A stretch of 64,000 nucleotides of DNA from contig JAYKAV010002330.1 of NCBI GenBank assembly GCA_035582835.1, positions 350,263-414,262 on the forward strand, in the 5' to 3' direction. Of this stretch, positions 25,991-38,542 are shown piece by piece (position 1 is the stretch's first letter; every line of letters begins with the position of its first letter). This stretch comes from Phoebastria nigripes (taxonomy: Eukaryota; Chordata; Aves; Procellariiformes; Diomedeidae). A model generated the notes under the pieces. It was given only the letters and a program-made list of their open reading frames with translations. It was not told the DNA's origin and did no database searches. The position numbers and the translations under genes were made by a program.

Positions 25991-26907
25991 CTTGTGCACC
26001 TTGCTTAAAAAAAACCAAAGCAAAACACAACGAACCATGCCTTTGAGCCGTAATTAAATCACTCCGTTTGTAAAGAAACTACAAGTAAAACAGAGTCGCT
26101 CTACCTGCACAAGGCTACTGCTCAAAAAGAAAAAAAAAAACACACAAAAAACACAAGTGAATGCCTGATGCATGGTTTTTAGGCTTCGTTTTTGACAAAA
26201 GGGTGTAGCACTAGATCATTTTAAACATTTGTCTTTGCTATCTAGAAATCTAACTTTCCAAAAGATTTTTTAAAAAGCAGGGTACATTGAAAATTAAGAC
26301 AAAAATGTACAGACAAACTAAATCACTACTACATTAAAAACAAAGGTCAGCACGGATATTTCAGAAAAACACAGGGAATAAACTGCCTTCATCATCAACT
26401 CACAAAAACCCCACAGCACAACTCGTGGGGAGGTGTACAACATAAGTCATATATATACTACAAATGCCAACTGAATCATCCCTCTGCTCTGATAGCTGAC
26501 ATTTCTTAAAGGGATCCTCCTCTTTGCTATCTTAAATCTTATGCCAAAACAAAATTACGATCATTAAAACTCTGATGAGAAAATCCCTGTAGTACACACC
26601 CACTCAGCTTTAGTTCTCAAAGTATGAGAAGTACAGCTAAACGCTACAGAAACTGTGTGTGTCCCGAAGAGCGAGCCTCAGGAACAGTTCTGTTTTGTGT
26701 TGGTCTATCACACGCCGAAGCCTATCACACAGACTTCAGCCATCTCAGTAACAAATAAAGACTGGAAATGCTGCTGCTGCCCCTCTCAGAGATGTATTTT
26801 GGAACATTAGAGCAATCTCTGTTCAAAGTCGGCAACTTTTTTTACTTTATTTTTTTTTGTAAAGCTGCATGCCCAATATCCCACATGAACACAATGCAAA
26901 TGAAGCT

Positions 26908-26995
26908 GCACATACATGTCTATAAATATACATCCAAATACATACATCTGCATATGCTTACATGTGTGCGTATGTACATTCTTATACACACTTAC
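26908..26995 (+). repeat. Degenerate CATA/TACA-rich low-complexity tract
   Basis: Repeated catacat, tacatac, and tgtgtgcgtatgta words form an old degenerate microsatellite. The overlapping frames on both strands are low-complexity translations. Confidence 0.6.
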
Positions 26996-27300
26996 AGGCA
27001 GTCCTGAACATGAGGGGAGCCAGCAGCCGGAACCCCCCACGGCTTCGGGGGGGGAAATCCCCAGACCTCTGCAGCTAAAGTTTTAAACATACAAGACGCA
27101 GTTACTGACTTGGTGGCTTACCTTCAGGCAGTGTCTAGACTGGGAAGTACGTACAACATTAACGCAATTACTGTCACCATAGAGGCTGTAAAACACCAAG
27201 TGTTTCGCTGCCTCCACTTTAAAAGGACAGAGAGAACTCTGGTGTCTCACCATGCACAGAGAGTTTCAAAAAGAGACCGAAAAAAGCATCTGGCAGCCTC

Positions 27301-27326
27301 CCCCCACCCCCCCACCCCCCCGCCCC
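27301..27326 (-). repeat. C-run block (G-quadruplex potential on the ZCCHC7 sense strand)
   Basis: C5-A-C7-A-C7-G-C4 on the plus strand gives four G-runs on the minus strand, the strand that matches ZCCHC7 pre-mRNA. A quadruplex in the intronic RNA is therefore possible. Confidence 0.8.
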
Positions 27327-30119
27327 TCTCACTCTCGTTGTTGGGGTTTTAAAGGAGTTGATGGAGGAAGATTTATCAAGTAGAGGATGCCTGGCCAGGA
27401 CCTTGCTGTTTCTGGTGCTTCAGGACTCTGAGGAAGGACACGCACACCACAACAACCCGTGCAACACGATGCCACAACAACAAAGCACAGATAAATCTAC
27501 CCACTTTGAGCAAGAATTGTGTTGTGACNGTTGCCAAAATCTGCTATAACCGATAGGCCTCCTCCGTGTCCGTGAGTATATTCCTCCCACCTACACTTCA
27601 AAAGTGGTCAAAAGGAAGAAAATCAACCACCACATNTTAAACCTGCCACTGTACAAAGACGGCAAAGGAACTCACAGAATTAGCACCAAACTGGTGACAA
27701 TATGTATCTTGGCAGCCAGTTCTGTGCATATCATTTTCTATAGTGTGTGGGTGATGGCTTTACTGCTCTGTAACATAAGCCATACATCACCATATCCACC
27801 ACAAGAAGTCCAGTGGAACAGACAGAGCTTTTCTTTTCTTATTTTCTCACTTCTAACGATGTCACTATCTCCCAAGACATATTCAAGATACTTGGCACTG
27901 TTGCATACAATGTAAAATCAGAGACATTCACAAGAGCATTAGAGGAAAAACAGACAAACATAACCACCATCATAGAAAGGGAGTAAAGGTTGAACCTGGC
28001 AGATGGGAAACCTTCCTGGTGCTAAAAGTTTTCACATAAAAAGAAACAGCTTAAAGCTAAATTCCACAACTGCAAAAACAGCCACGTTAATGGGAAATGC
28101 CACTGTTAACCAGAAACCCTCAGCAGAGGAGTTAGGCGATGGGCTGCTCATAGAACCTCTTGTGAGGTCCTCAGCGTCACCCTCGCCTCTCCAGCCTTCC
28201 GAGGGTGACGAGCTCCTGCCGGCTCACCGGCACCGCAGAGAGCTTCCCGGAGAGTATCAGGCAACTGGACAGGTTCTGGTGACAAAAACCTCCCTGATCC
28301 AGAGTTTCTCTGGAGATTTGAGGAGTTACTTTGATTTACATTTGGAGATTAGAAACTGTCTTGGCACTAGGGGGGGGAACAATACAGCCAATTAACAAAG
28401 TGGAAGCGAGCACAGGACTGCGCTCAGCCTAGAGCACACCTGACAGTGGCTCAGGGCTGGCAAACAACACGAGGTGTGCACCGACAGGCACTGACCTCTT
28501 GCCTGAGGATGCCACAATTCTTGCCTGGTAAAAGCTGCTGAGGAGGATCATTACATGTGAAATACAGTCATGAAAGGCATACAATACTTAGCAGTAAGAA
28601 TACTGGAAATACAAATTATATACCTTAACAGTGTATATATAAAGACAACCGTTATAATCATACCAGGACTCGTCAGCATGTGTTAGAGATATTGTGTATA
28701 TATACCTGCATATGCACAGATAGTATAACAGTCTAAGGATCTACTTCTGTCTCTCCTCCAGATTAAAACAGAAAAGAGCCACCGAATACCAGCTGTCACA
28801 AGATTAATGGTCACTGTGATGGTATCGCAGTGTAAGTTTTCCATGCTCTTCAGTAAGAAACCGCGGACTATCTAACGTGCTGCATGCGTGCCTATTTTGA
28901 CAACACAGCAGTTCAACCCACTTGCTGTTCAAACCTTCACAGCGAATCCATGCATACCAGAAGGAAATGGAGTGAGTTCTCTGCAGCGAAAAGGCCCCAG
29001 TTTCTCTAGAAGCATGCCAATTATAGCCTAAGGGATCACAAAATGAAGTATGTGCCATTCTTCTACATTCCTCTGAATGTCAATTTTGCCCACAGCTTCG
29101 AAGCACAAAACCACTTCCACTAGGTGCTACTATAAACAGGAGGACACATAATAAAGCATTAACAAGCCATTTTATTCCTCCTATCAGTCCTTCTCTAGAC
29201 TTCTATTCTGTTTTAAAACTCATTAATATAAATTCTTTTTTTGCTGTGCTTATTCCACACACATCTGCATGATTTACATCCCTTTGTAGCCCAACTAAAA
29301 CTTTACTTTTTCCCTTTTTAAACCCTTAAGTCCTTTGTCTTCAGTATATCCTCTATTGCATTTTTCAATTACTTAAAAATCTTGAACTTCTCCTTCAGAG
29401 AGATTAAATCAGTTTCCCATCAGTGCTCAAAAATTCAGTTGCAATATGAAAGTTTTTCCCCACCTGTAAGAAACCTAAAGAAATAGGGACAAGGAAGAAA
29501 GATCAAACTGATGACAGAAGTGGAAAAAAAAATTCCCCTTACAACAATCAACAGAACAGAAAAAAAGAGAAAAAAAGTGAAAAAATCACCCAGAATATAT
29601 GACCATGTAAGCATGGGCACTCTTGCAGAAAACGTAGTCAGCAATCCAAAGCCATGGGAAATTTAAATTAGAGCTAAGGTCCACAATAGCAGAGAAATCT
29701 GTACAGATAAAAGGGCCTGCTCAGGTTGCAGGTATACTTAGTCTAGAGCTCTTCAGATTTGCAAAGGAACTTTATTAGTTTTATTAATTTTTTTCTTAAA
29801 TAATCAAGAGATTCAAGTGTATCTGCATTACACGGTAAAGAAGATTAAGTTTTTTTCTTTAATCAAAATATCCATATGCATGTGCTGTATCTTCCAAATG
29901 GTGGGTGGATTCCCACTGCTTATTACCGCTCCGGGGTGCATTCTGCTATAGTAACTCATGCACAAAAACACTCCTACTACGTTTAAGTAACGTCAAGGTT
30001 CTAGCAAATGCAAGAAGAAAACTCCCCAAATCACAGGAAAAGCTCGAGCGCTCAGCAGGGTGCAGTTCTGAGGAAAGCAAGCTGATAAAGGGTTTCAGCA
30101 ATGCATACACAAACACAAA

Positions 30120-30770
30120 AATCGAACTCGGTCACATCAACCTCCCCTTTACACGCAGCCGGCGTGACCTGGCACAGCTCCGTCAGTTTGTCCTTCCGAG
30201 GGGGAAGAAGCACACAGACCCCAACCCAGTGGCTGGCTCTGCTCGGGAGGACCAGGCAGGGCTGCGGCGGCAGTGGGCTCTCAGCAGGGCCCCAGCGTGG
30301 GCATGGGCACAGCCTGGGCAGGAGGACCAAGGACCACAGACTCCCACCACTCTCACCCTCATCTGGCAGCCCCTCCATCCCCGAGCTTCGCAGCCGGCGA
30401 CGGACAGCGCGGTCCCATGTGCGTGGCTTACCACCCCACACGAACACCGCTCCCAGTACAGGCTACTTCCAAACAAACGTTAATTTTACAGAGACGTCTT
30501 TCCNGCCTGCTCTTCTGTCAGCCGACCCCTCCAGCTGCCCAGTGCCTGTGCTCAGCCTCCCCGGAGGAGACGCCGTGCTCCAGCTGGCACGACAGCTTCG
30601 CTGGGGGCTGATGCGACCCCTCGAAAGGGGACGCTGAGCCGCCGCCAACGTGACGTGGCCACAGCCGCCGGGCTGCAGCGTCCCAGCAGCCTCCCCGGCC
30701 TCAGGAAGGGGCAGCAGCGAGTGGAGAAGCAGCCGTCTGCGTGCAGCAGCGTGCTGTGGGCCGCCACGCA
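30120..30770. other. GC-rich islet with moderate CpG in intron 2
   Basis: CpG is clustered at 30385-30410, 30560-30680 and 30735-30770, with a TGACGT core at about 30649. Six overlapping frames on both strands reflect composition. Possible weak CpG island or regulatory element. Confidence 0.45.
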
Positions 30771-31570
30771 GAACTGCCAAGAAATAAACCCTTGCTTTTG
30801 GGGGTTTTTTGTGACATTGAAATTTGTACATGGACCACACTAGTAAGTCTTGCTGCTTTTAAGAAATGCAGCACATACCATTAGGTATTAATAATAAAAA
30901 TATTTTAATTGTGAAACTAATTTTCACCAAGAAATCTTTTTTACTTCTGAAAGCAACTTTTGCTGAAATTTAATTCAGCAATTCCACAACGTAGGCATCC
31001 AAAAAGTACAGGGCTCTTTAAATAGTTTTTCTGTGGCCTAACAAAATGAAAAATTTCTTGTAGACATTTTTGTAGAAAAAGTAAGTTGGTGCTACAAATG
31101 TGAAGACTCTAGAACAAAAACATACTATCTCTTGCAAAGGTCATCTTCAAAACTAGCTGTCAAGGGAAAAGGTAAATTAAAGAAGAAAAGCACAACTTAC
31201 TGTACTTTTTTGTCATTTTAGAAATAAGCTTACACCTTTTCACCATTTAAAAATACACCGAGGGATCTGAATAACAGCACAGAGAGAAAAAAAATACAGT
31301 GGTCAGATTTTTGAATAGCTTCTGTAGTACCACACAGAGTTAAGAGAAAATGAAGTCATACATCTAGAAGAAGCCATTTAAAACACCCGATAGTTAAGAA
31401 AGCATATTTCCTTTTGGAGCATGGCTGACGGAGATAAAACAATAAGCTAACTTTATCAGAGACTGCCATTTCTATTTTGACTCCATAAACTGTAGTTACT
31501 GCTGCAGAATAGAAAATTCCTTCCTACATTATTTTTTAGGGAAGAGGCAAAAATAAAATGCTTTCAAATT

Positions 31571-31690
31571 CCTTTTTTTCATTTTAGGCATGTATTTTTT
31601 TATGGTTTCATTCACTAAATACTCAAATCTCCCTTTTTTTTTTTTTTTCATTTTGCAGATGTATTTTTATTATGGTTTTTTTGACTAAAT
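31571..31690 (+). repeat. Imperfect tandem duplication, about 60-70 bases
   Basis: Copy one (31571-31620) and copy two (31631-31690) share the order T-run, cattttaggcatgta or cattttgcagatgta, tatggttt, and cactaaat or gactaaat. The second copy has an expanded 15-base T-run (31634-31648). Confidence 0.7.
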
Positions 31691-34600
31691 GAGAGACTTG
31701 ATTACTAAGGATAAAAATCAGTGCATAGCAAGACCTCTAAACCTGGAAAACAAGATAGAAATGGATGCCAAAATGGAAAGCTGAAAAAACTGCTTTGGAA
31801 ATACTAGCACTGTATTTTATGTTCACTATTTCTTTTTGTACAGGGCAGTTTTACAGGACAGTAAGGACATAAAACCCCATGCCTCAAGTGAAATGATTTG
31901 CCCCTTGGATGCTGGCTTCCTTTCGTAACTACTTTCAACACAGAAGATTAAAAATACTCGTATTTTACCAAATTCCAGAAGTCAATCTGGAACATAAAAA
32001 TTACTTCATCTATTCAGACAGCTAGAAGGTCATGTGATAAACAGATTTAAAAATATCTCATAGCACCCCATAAGCCTCAGCTGAGTTTTGTGCTTTCTGT
32101 TCTGAGTCTTCTGCTCCTCATTTGTCTGAGGTTGCCACCAGAGCCAAAGCTACACCAAGTACGGCTTCTACACAGTCGTGGAACACGATGCTGAAATAAA
32201 AGCACAGTGTCATCCTTGGTACGGAGCCTCTTTGTGCCCAAGGGCTGGAGTGAGCTCCAGCTGAACAGGCACTGCACCCCAACAGAAGCTGAACCGGTCC
32301 CTGGTCCGGGGGGCTGCTGCTAGTGGAGGGAAGGACCCCCAGGGACCCCCTGCGCAGCAGCTGTGCTGAGCAGCACACATGGGAATCGCTCAAACTATCG
32401 CACGCTGTGTCACTGTCTGCAAATGTCATGAAAATGCGGCCAGAGCTGCTAAGGAGGCTGCACCAGGGCTTCTGATGAGGCTTGCAGGCTGCGGAGCAAT
32501 GACCACGAAGGGCATTTGAACATAACGCTCTTTGCTAGGGCAGACCGATACCCAGTGGCTGTTACTTTTAAGAGCAACTTCTCATGCCAGAAGTAGTATC
32601 TCTAGTGATGCTCTTGTAAAAGCCTCGCTACTGTGTTAATAAGCAAAAAATCAGAGCAGAGAAGAAAACAACCATTCCCTCTCTGGGAACCCAGCAGAGT
32701 ATGTATGTACTGTTTCATAAAAACTTTGGATTCAAAAACAACCACATGCACTGCACTCCACAAACCTGCCAAGCCCAGGGTGCGATCACATTAGCCCATT
32801 GTCTCCAAGGAAGGTACTGAGTGGGCAAAGGATGAAACAGGGAGAAGATAAATTGTTTTTTGTACCCCTTAGTGGCCGGACATCAATGCTGCAGCTTTGA
32901 AAGCTGTCTTTCCAAAAGCCGTGAGGAAAAAAAAATGCAGAGATTAGGATTGCAGCTATACATGGGAGAGGAAATATGTTAAAAGGAAGCTTTTAATGAA
33001 GGAATGGATGAAAGACTCCAACTACAGGAGATTAACATTCTTATCATATATATTCTTACTGCAAAGTGGAGGAAAGCGGTGGGAGGGGAGAACCCTCCTT
33101 CAAAGACCTGGAAACTCTCCGACACTAAAAAATAATTCAGTACATTTAGTACATGGTACAGTTTGTAACGATTCTCTTTGCACACTTTCTTCTGGACTCT
33201 AAACGTTTAAAAAAATCAGGTAAATCATACCCAAGACCTAGATTTGCTGAATTACCGATTTTTTAAATGCCACATGAAGCGGGTAGGACCCTTTTTGCAA
33301 AGTAACAAGCAGCACCAGTGCGCACTTTTCTATATGCCATGCAAGGAGACTCACAGATGACCAGGTGGGGGCAAGGAACGGTCGCTGTCTTTCAGCTTGG
33401 CTGACCATCTGTAATTCAAGTGCCTGCTTCGCTTGCAAGCTATGCACAATCTCACCACAGAAAAACAGTAAGAGTAAGGAGGGCCAGAGTCACTGCGGAC
33501 ACAGTAAGTGCTTTCACTGATATCCCTCTGGGTGAAACAAGAAAGCCAGCGCCCATCTTCATATCCCAAATAATGAAAGGCTGCCAATCAGCTGTATTTG
33601 CTGAGAAACCAGCAGATGCACGATGAAAAGTTGGATTTTACAGAAATATGGGGACAAACACAGTTTTGCTTAACATGGTATTAGACAAGCAAAAATAAAA
33701 AATGAAGGGCATCTAAAGCCATTTGGAAAGAGGGCAGAAAGGGAGGAAAAGTTTTCAGCTGTGTACTGAACAGCAGTGTTTGTGGACCAGCCATAACTTT
33801 CTAGATGTCAGCTGAAGACAGAAGGGTACAGGTGAATCTTAATTTACCATGAGGAACCAGAGCTCATTTCCCAACGCAAAGGGACATCTCCTTCTGTCAC
33901 AGCAGACAGTGGTGACTGAAGCTAGAAGGCTGCATGGGGAGAAGACTCTCTGCACTGGAGGCATCAAGAAAGCATTATTTGTTTATAGAGAATATTGAAA
34001 ATAGTAAGGCTGTTAGACAAGAGCAGAGCAGACAAGTAAGATGTAGAGGAGTTAACAGAATAAGGAGATATGCTTAATTCCTTTCCTTGAGGAGCTATTT
34101 CTGACTCCAGTGGAACCTCAGCATCTCTATCTCAGGGACTCAGACATGAAAACAGACTCACCAAATGACACAACCGGCTACTCTCATAGTCAGATAATTG
34201 TGCACGTTTCAGTTCCCTTTTTAATCTGAAGCAAACTGGACACTAGACACACCATGACACTGTCACGGGAGGTCTATCCCATTTACACAGTCACAGGCAG
34301 TTTCGGGGGAGAAGGGAAAGGGCAAGGCGTCACCAGTCACTACACTCTATGTCCATCCCTACTGACACTGCAAGCCCTGAAATAGTAACTTACATACTGT
34401 GTAGTCACGTAAATACTTGATCTCGTTCTTTAGAAACCCTGAAAACAGAACTCTGCACATCTCAAAATAATTTAAATGAATTAGCAGAGAATATCTTTGA
34501 GAGGATAATTTGCCAACACACATTTTTTAAATGCATTTCTTCCTTCAGATTTAAAATATTTATGTTTACGTTTCAGCAAAGGAGTCCATTATAGTCTATA

Positions 34601-35465
34601 GAACTGGAGATCCAATGCTGCGTAAGCTCAATATACAAATTATGGTTACTTTACATTAGGAAGATTTATGGCTTTTGTTCCCTAAAACTATTTTGATGCT
34701 ATTTCGGCTTTTCATTACATACACACATACATACAACACGAATTTATTTTAAGCCTTTGTCTTTGCATCTCCATCACCATACATATTAGAAATAGAGCAG
34801 CTGAACCAAACTTCTGCGCGCCAGAGCTACCTGCATAACATTCACTGGAATTTGGGACATGGTTGAGAACCGGGGGGGTTTGAGTGGAGCCCAGTCCTGT
34901 GGTACCCTCTCCACCTCAGGTGCGTGCCTGCGTCGGGGCCAGCACCCAGGCACGGGCCTCTGCTCTGCTCGTTGCGTACAGCAGATTCAAATGGATCATC
35001 ATTAACTTGTTCACAGTCGGAAGAAATGCACAAAGGTTAAGGCTTTCTGCCAAGTCATACATACATAGAAAGGCAACAGCTAAAATGGAGAGATATGCGT
35101 GTACAACTAGCACCTGCTCCCGAACGGCTGCGTGTGCCTGATGCATGCTCTGTACATCCCACAGCTCCGGGCACGAGGTTGCTGTTGACAAAACCACTAC
35201 TGATGTGAGGCAAGGCGCAAGAAGGGGTTTTGAGGAGGTTCTGATGTAGCTTTGAGAATAAAAATCAGAGTAGGAGAAGAACAGTTATATTTATGAGCAC
35301 CTTGTGTGACTGTTTTTGAATTCTCATTCGAGCATCTCAAAAAATGTTTACATTGCCTACATTAAATGAAACAATTTTAGTTCTGAACAGTATGACAAGT
35401 TTATACAATGCAGGAAAATTCTGCTCCTGTTATCTGCTTTGAAAGTGGCTTGCTTATTGTCAACA

Positions 35466-35485
35466 TCTATAAATATATATATATG
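35466..35485 (+). repeat. Short (TA)n microsatellite
   Basis: A brief run of alternating T and A (aaatatatatatatg) in intron 2. No other content nearby. Confidence 0.7.
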
Positions 35486-36624
35486 AATAAGAAACATTAC
35501 TACATTTGTTACAAAAACATACCATAAGTTAGCAAAACTGTCTCCTGAAATTAACCTCCTGTATTGATTTTTAAAAGCCTCTCTCGGTTAGCACTGGCAC
35601 ACCTTCCTTAGAAGAGCACAAAGAATCAAGACAGGAATTTTCATTTTCATGTTACACCTAGTAAGCATAATCACTCCAATAAATTAACTACAGAATGTTT
35701 CCCAAAATGTGTATATGTAATTTTGAAATATGCTTAAAGTCTCACTCACTCTTTAAACATTTTTCTGTTTTTTGGGGGTAATCTTTAGTGCTACCATCAG
35801 CAATTTTGGTACATAAATCCAAGGAGATACACAGAGTAAACCAAAGAAAAGAAACCTAATTCCAGGTCATTTGCGTGCCCAGCAGTTATGAGAAAAATAG
35901 ACGCTACCCAGAAAATGTATTAACTGCGGTATGCACAAACTGCCTTGCTGTACAGCAGTTACCACACAGCACCAAACATTTGCTCCCCAACAGGCAGAGT
36001 GATTTAAGAAAAAGACAAGCTAATTAGCTCTAGTTTCAAAGAAAAGGACAGGATATGAAAATAAAACAAGAAAGGTATTAATGAAATTCAGCAACTTAAA
36101 GCTAATTCTTAGAAACCATTTTAAAAGATTTATAGGGAGAAAAAATTACATAAATTCCAAATATAATGTGGCTGTCTGGGTTTCTGGCATGGCAACTGAA
36201 TGCTCTGCCAGTCTTCTGGCATTGCGCTGGGAATAGGGAAAGCATTTCTTAAATCTGTGAGGCTTGGGCAAGCACACTGGCATCTTTAATCAACCATCTG
36301 AGATCGAGTGCATGCTAGCGTCTGTTTAGCCATGGACTATGGATAGCTATGCAAAAACATCCACAAGAACAACTCTAAGCAAAAAGTTATTGAACATTTA
36401 TGCACAAGAAACACGTGTTTTACCAGAAAAGAAGGCAAAGACAATTTCTCAGCTTTCCCCTCTCAAAGAGCTTAGTAGCAGCATGTGAACAGCAGCACTG
36501 TTTACACAGCCATCCTGAAGAAAAACTGTACTAGTATCAGCCTGCAGATCAGCGCTGCAGAACATTTCATTTCCCTGCACCCAAACCCGCCTCATTTACA
36601 TGTGCACCAACTAAAATTATGGTA

Positions 36625-36657
36625 TATTTTTTTTTTTNAAATTTAAAAAAAAAACAA
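36625..36657 (+). repeat. Poly-T / poly-A inverted run with an N
   Basis: A T-run is followed by one N, aaattt and an A-run, making a simple inverted homopolymer. The N suggests a sequencing or assembly problem at the homopolymer. Confidence 0.8.
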
Positions 36658-37831
36658 AATCGAAGTCTTGCAAAGGTCCCCAGTGCTGCAGCTGATCTGG
36701 CTAGCCTTGCCACCGAAGCAGCCTTTCTTCAGGTAGTGTTTTCTCTCAGACTGGCAGGGGACGCTGTTTCTGGAAACGATCTTTGTGCTTCGGGAAATCG
36801 GTGGGCAAGAAAAAAGCATGGCTGATCGTCTAGGAGAGTTTTTAGTTGCTGGTGACAAGGTATGTATTGCACAGTATGATTATTATAAATACGTATCTAA
36901 AATCTACCACTCTAACCATCACATTTACTAACCATCTGCACAGTAACGTGGAAGAATATTTTGCAAAATACCAAAATGTTAGATGTTAGTCTTAGCGATT
37001 GGGAATCTCTCTGAATTATTCAGTGCAGAATCCATACAAGAAGTTCCAGTAAATTTTAGATCAATAGCCCAAACTGCCAGACTCCTGAAGGAGTGGTTAC
37101 AGGATCTGCTTCTGGAAGGGGAACCAGCTCAGAAGGTCTCCCCTCCCTTCCTTGCCCTCTCCTGTTACAGTTCATCCGTTTCCCGAGTTGTAACTTCTCT
37201 GGTCTAGCATACAGCAAAGCCCTAACAAGCACTGGTGTCTGCACCCCTGGGGGGCAACGAGGCAAGGCAGATAGGGGCAGGGGGGCAGAAATCCCATCAC
37301 ACAAAAAGAGGAATGACACTGCTCCCTGGGTTATAAGCACTGATTACTTTCCTACCCTGCAGCACTTTTCAGCAAACTTTTTATTGTTGTGCAGTTCCTA
37401 CCTCTGACTTTCTTTATGTCTTCAGTCCTCAAACTGTTTTTTTTCCTACTTACTTTGTTTACAATAAGAAACCATTGTATTCCCTCTTTATTTCACCCCT
37501 TTTCCCCCTGCCCCCCTCCAACTTCTTATATGCTCTTAGGAATACAAAATATACAGGAAAGTTGGAAAGTTCACAACATGAATCACTCTGATATTACTTC
37601 TAAATTTCTACCAGCAAAAATGCTGTCTTTCTATATATGACACTACTGAAATAATGGTATTGAAATGGTATAAATAAATGGCTATTTCCTTCATCATAGT
37701 TTTGCACCCATCATTACACACTCCAGTTTGCTTTCTGTTTACCTTTCTTTTCAAACATTGACGTCAGTATCATTGCAGACAAACCCTCCCACATACAGGA
37801 GAATAAACAAGTGATTAAAAAAAGTACTAAC

Positions 37832-38519
37832 CTTCGCTGACAGGAGTTGCACAGCCTTCAAGGTTCAACATTATACCTTCATCTCTGTCATCTGCACCGG
37901 CTCCCAAAAGCATCCAACTCTCGACATTATCACTTTCAGATATCAAGCTCTCCTCCTCCGAGCTATCATCTATTACCAACACGTCTTGGATGGCGTGAGC
38001 TCCAGCAGAACTAACTGGGTTAAGCTTCCCACTAAGGCTTTTCCTTTGCCTTGAAATGTCTGTGCCTGATCCAGCAGGATACAGGGTATTACATCCAGCA
38101 GCTTCGGCATGATTTGGTGTGAAAGATCCTGGATGTATATGTATTTTACCTTGAGCTAAAGAGCTTGTTGACTTCTTTACTTTGCTTTTGTAAACACTGT
38201 CTTCATCTGGTGTATCAGATAAGACAATGACCTCAGGGTCATCTGGAAGCTGAGCACCACAATCAATGAATTCAGTGATTTTCTTTTCTTCATACCGTTT
38301 CTCAGTTAGAACTGAACTATGACCCATGACTCCTGGAACATCAGCTTCTTCATCCATTGCCAGCGTGCTGATTTCTCCAAGATTTTGGGAATAGTGGATC
38401 TGGCTGTAGAGATGAAATTCCACCTCGCTATCAACACTCTGCTCACTGGATGACTCCTCATGATAAAGTTCATCTTCATACACTTCAGTATCCTCGGTGT
38501 CTTCATACCCAACAAACAT
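37832..38519 (-). CDS. ZCCHC7: ZCCHC7 first coding exon (N-terminal 229 codons plus one base; partial)
   Basis: Encodes the N-terminal tail of ZCCHC7, the zinc-knuckle RNA-binding subunit of the nuclear TRAMP-like RNA surveillance complex (family knowledge). Identity rests on recognisable similarity to the mammalian protein: a start MF-GYE, then a YEDELY-type acidic stretch, an SSSE-SVDSEVEF block followed by LYSQIHY (residues about 23-43), a VIVLSD block (97-102), and an acidic SSEEES segment followed by NVESWMLLG (198-206). The chosen start is the ATG at 38519-38517, which matches the mammalian start; the open frame runs four codons further upstream only from a TTG. The 3' end is a splice donor, GAAG then GTTAGT. 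The mammalian protein also continues with Gly-Glu here, so a split Gly codon fits. The CCHC knuckles are in later exons outside the window. The segment is acidic, Ser-rich and probably disordered. No frameshift or internal stop is seen. Confidence 0.93.
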
Positions 38520-38542
38520 TCTGGAAAGCAAATAGTCTGTAC
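38520..38542 (-). other. ZCCHC7: ZCCHC7 exon 2 5'UTR and alternative splice acceptors
   Basis: Two AG acceptors precede the ATG on the minus strand. The distal one reads cctttt-ggg-tttttgtag and starts the exon at 38542. It has the better pyrimidine tract and leaves 23 bases of 5'UTR. The proximal one reads ctatttgctttccag and starts the exon at 38520, one base before the ATG. Which is used cannot be decided from sequence alone; the distal site is preferred here. Confidence 0.6.

Larger units (their letters stand above)
25991..37831 (-). other. ZCCHC7: ZCCHC7 intron 2, proximal part, starting at the exon 2 donor
   Basis: Begins at the GTTAGTAC donor (minus strand, 37831). Mostly AT-rich. No exon, tRNA or transposon could be supported. 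Open frames in 29905-30840 follow a local GC rise and are not taken as genes. Confidence 0.65.

Noticed and set aside
25442..26046. Frames of 165-198 codons on both strands at the intronic CpG island
   Set aside because: Low-complexity Pro, Gly, Arg and Ala in overlapping frames on opposite strands; explained by base composition and G-run repeats.
27023..27061. C-run and G-run pair as a hairpin or regulatory stem
   Set aside because: The ccccccacggc and gggggggg runs can pair, but homopolymer pairing of this kind is weak evidence of function.
1..37831. Downstream ZCCHC7 exons with CCHC zinc knuckles
   Set aside because: No CxxCxxxHxxxxC coding pattern was recognised on the minus strand; human intron 2 is very long, so absence is expected.
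38520..38531. Four-codon N-terminal extension of ZCCHC7 from a TTG codon
   Set aside because: TTG is not a likely start in a vertebrate mRNA, the extension crosses a candidate splice acceptor, and the mammalian protein starts at the equivalent of the ATG at 38519.
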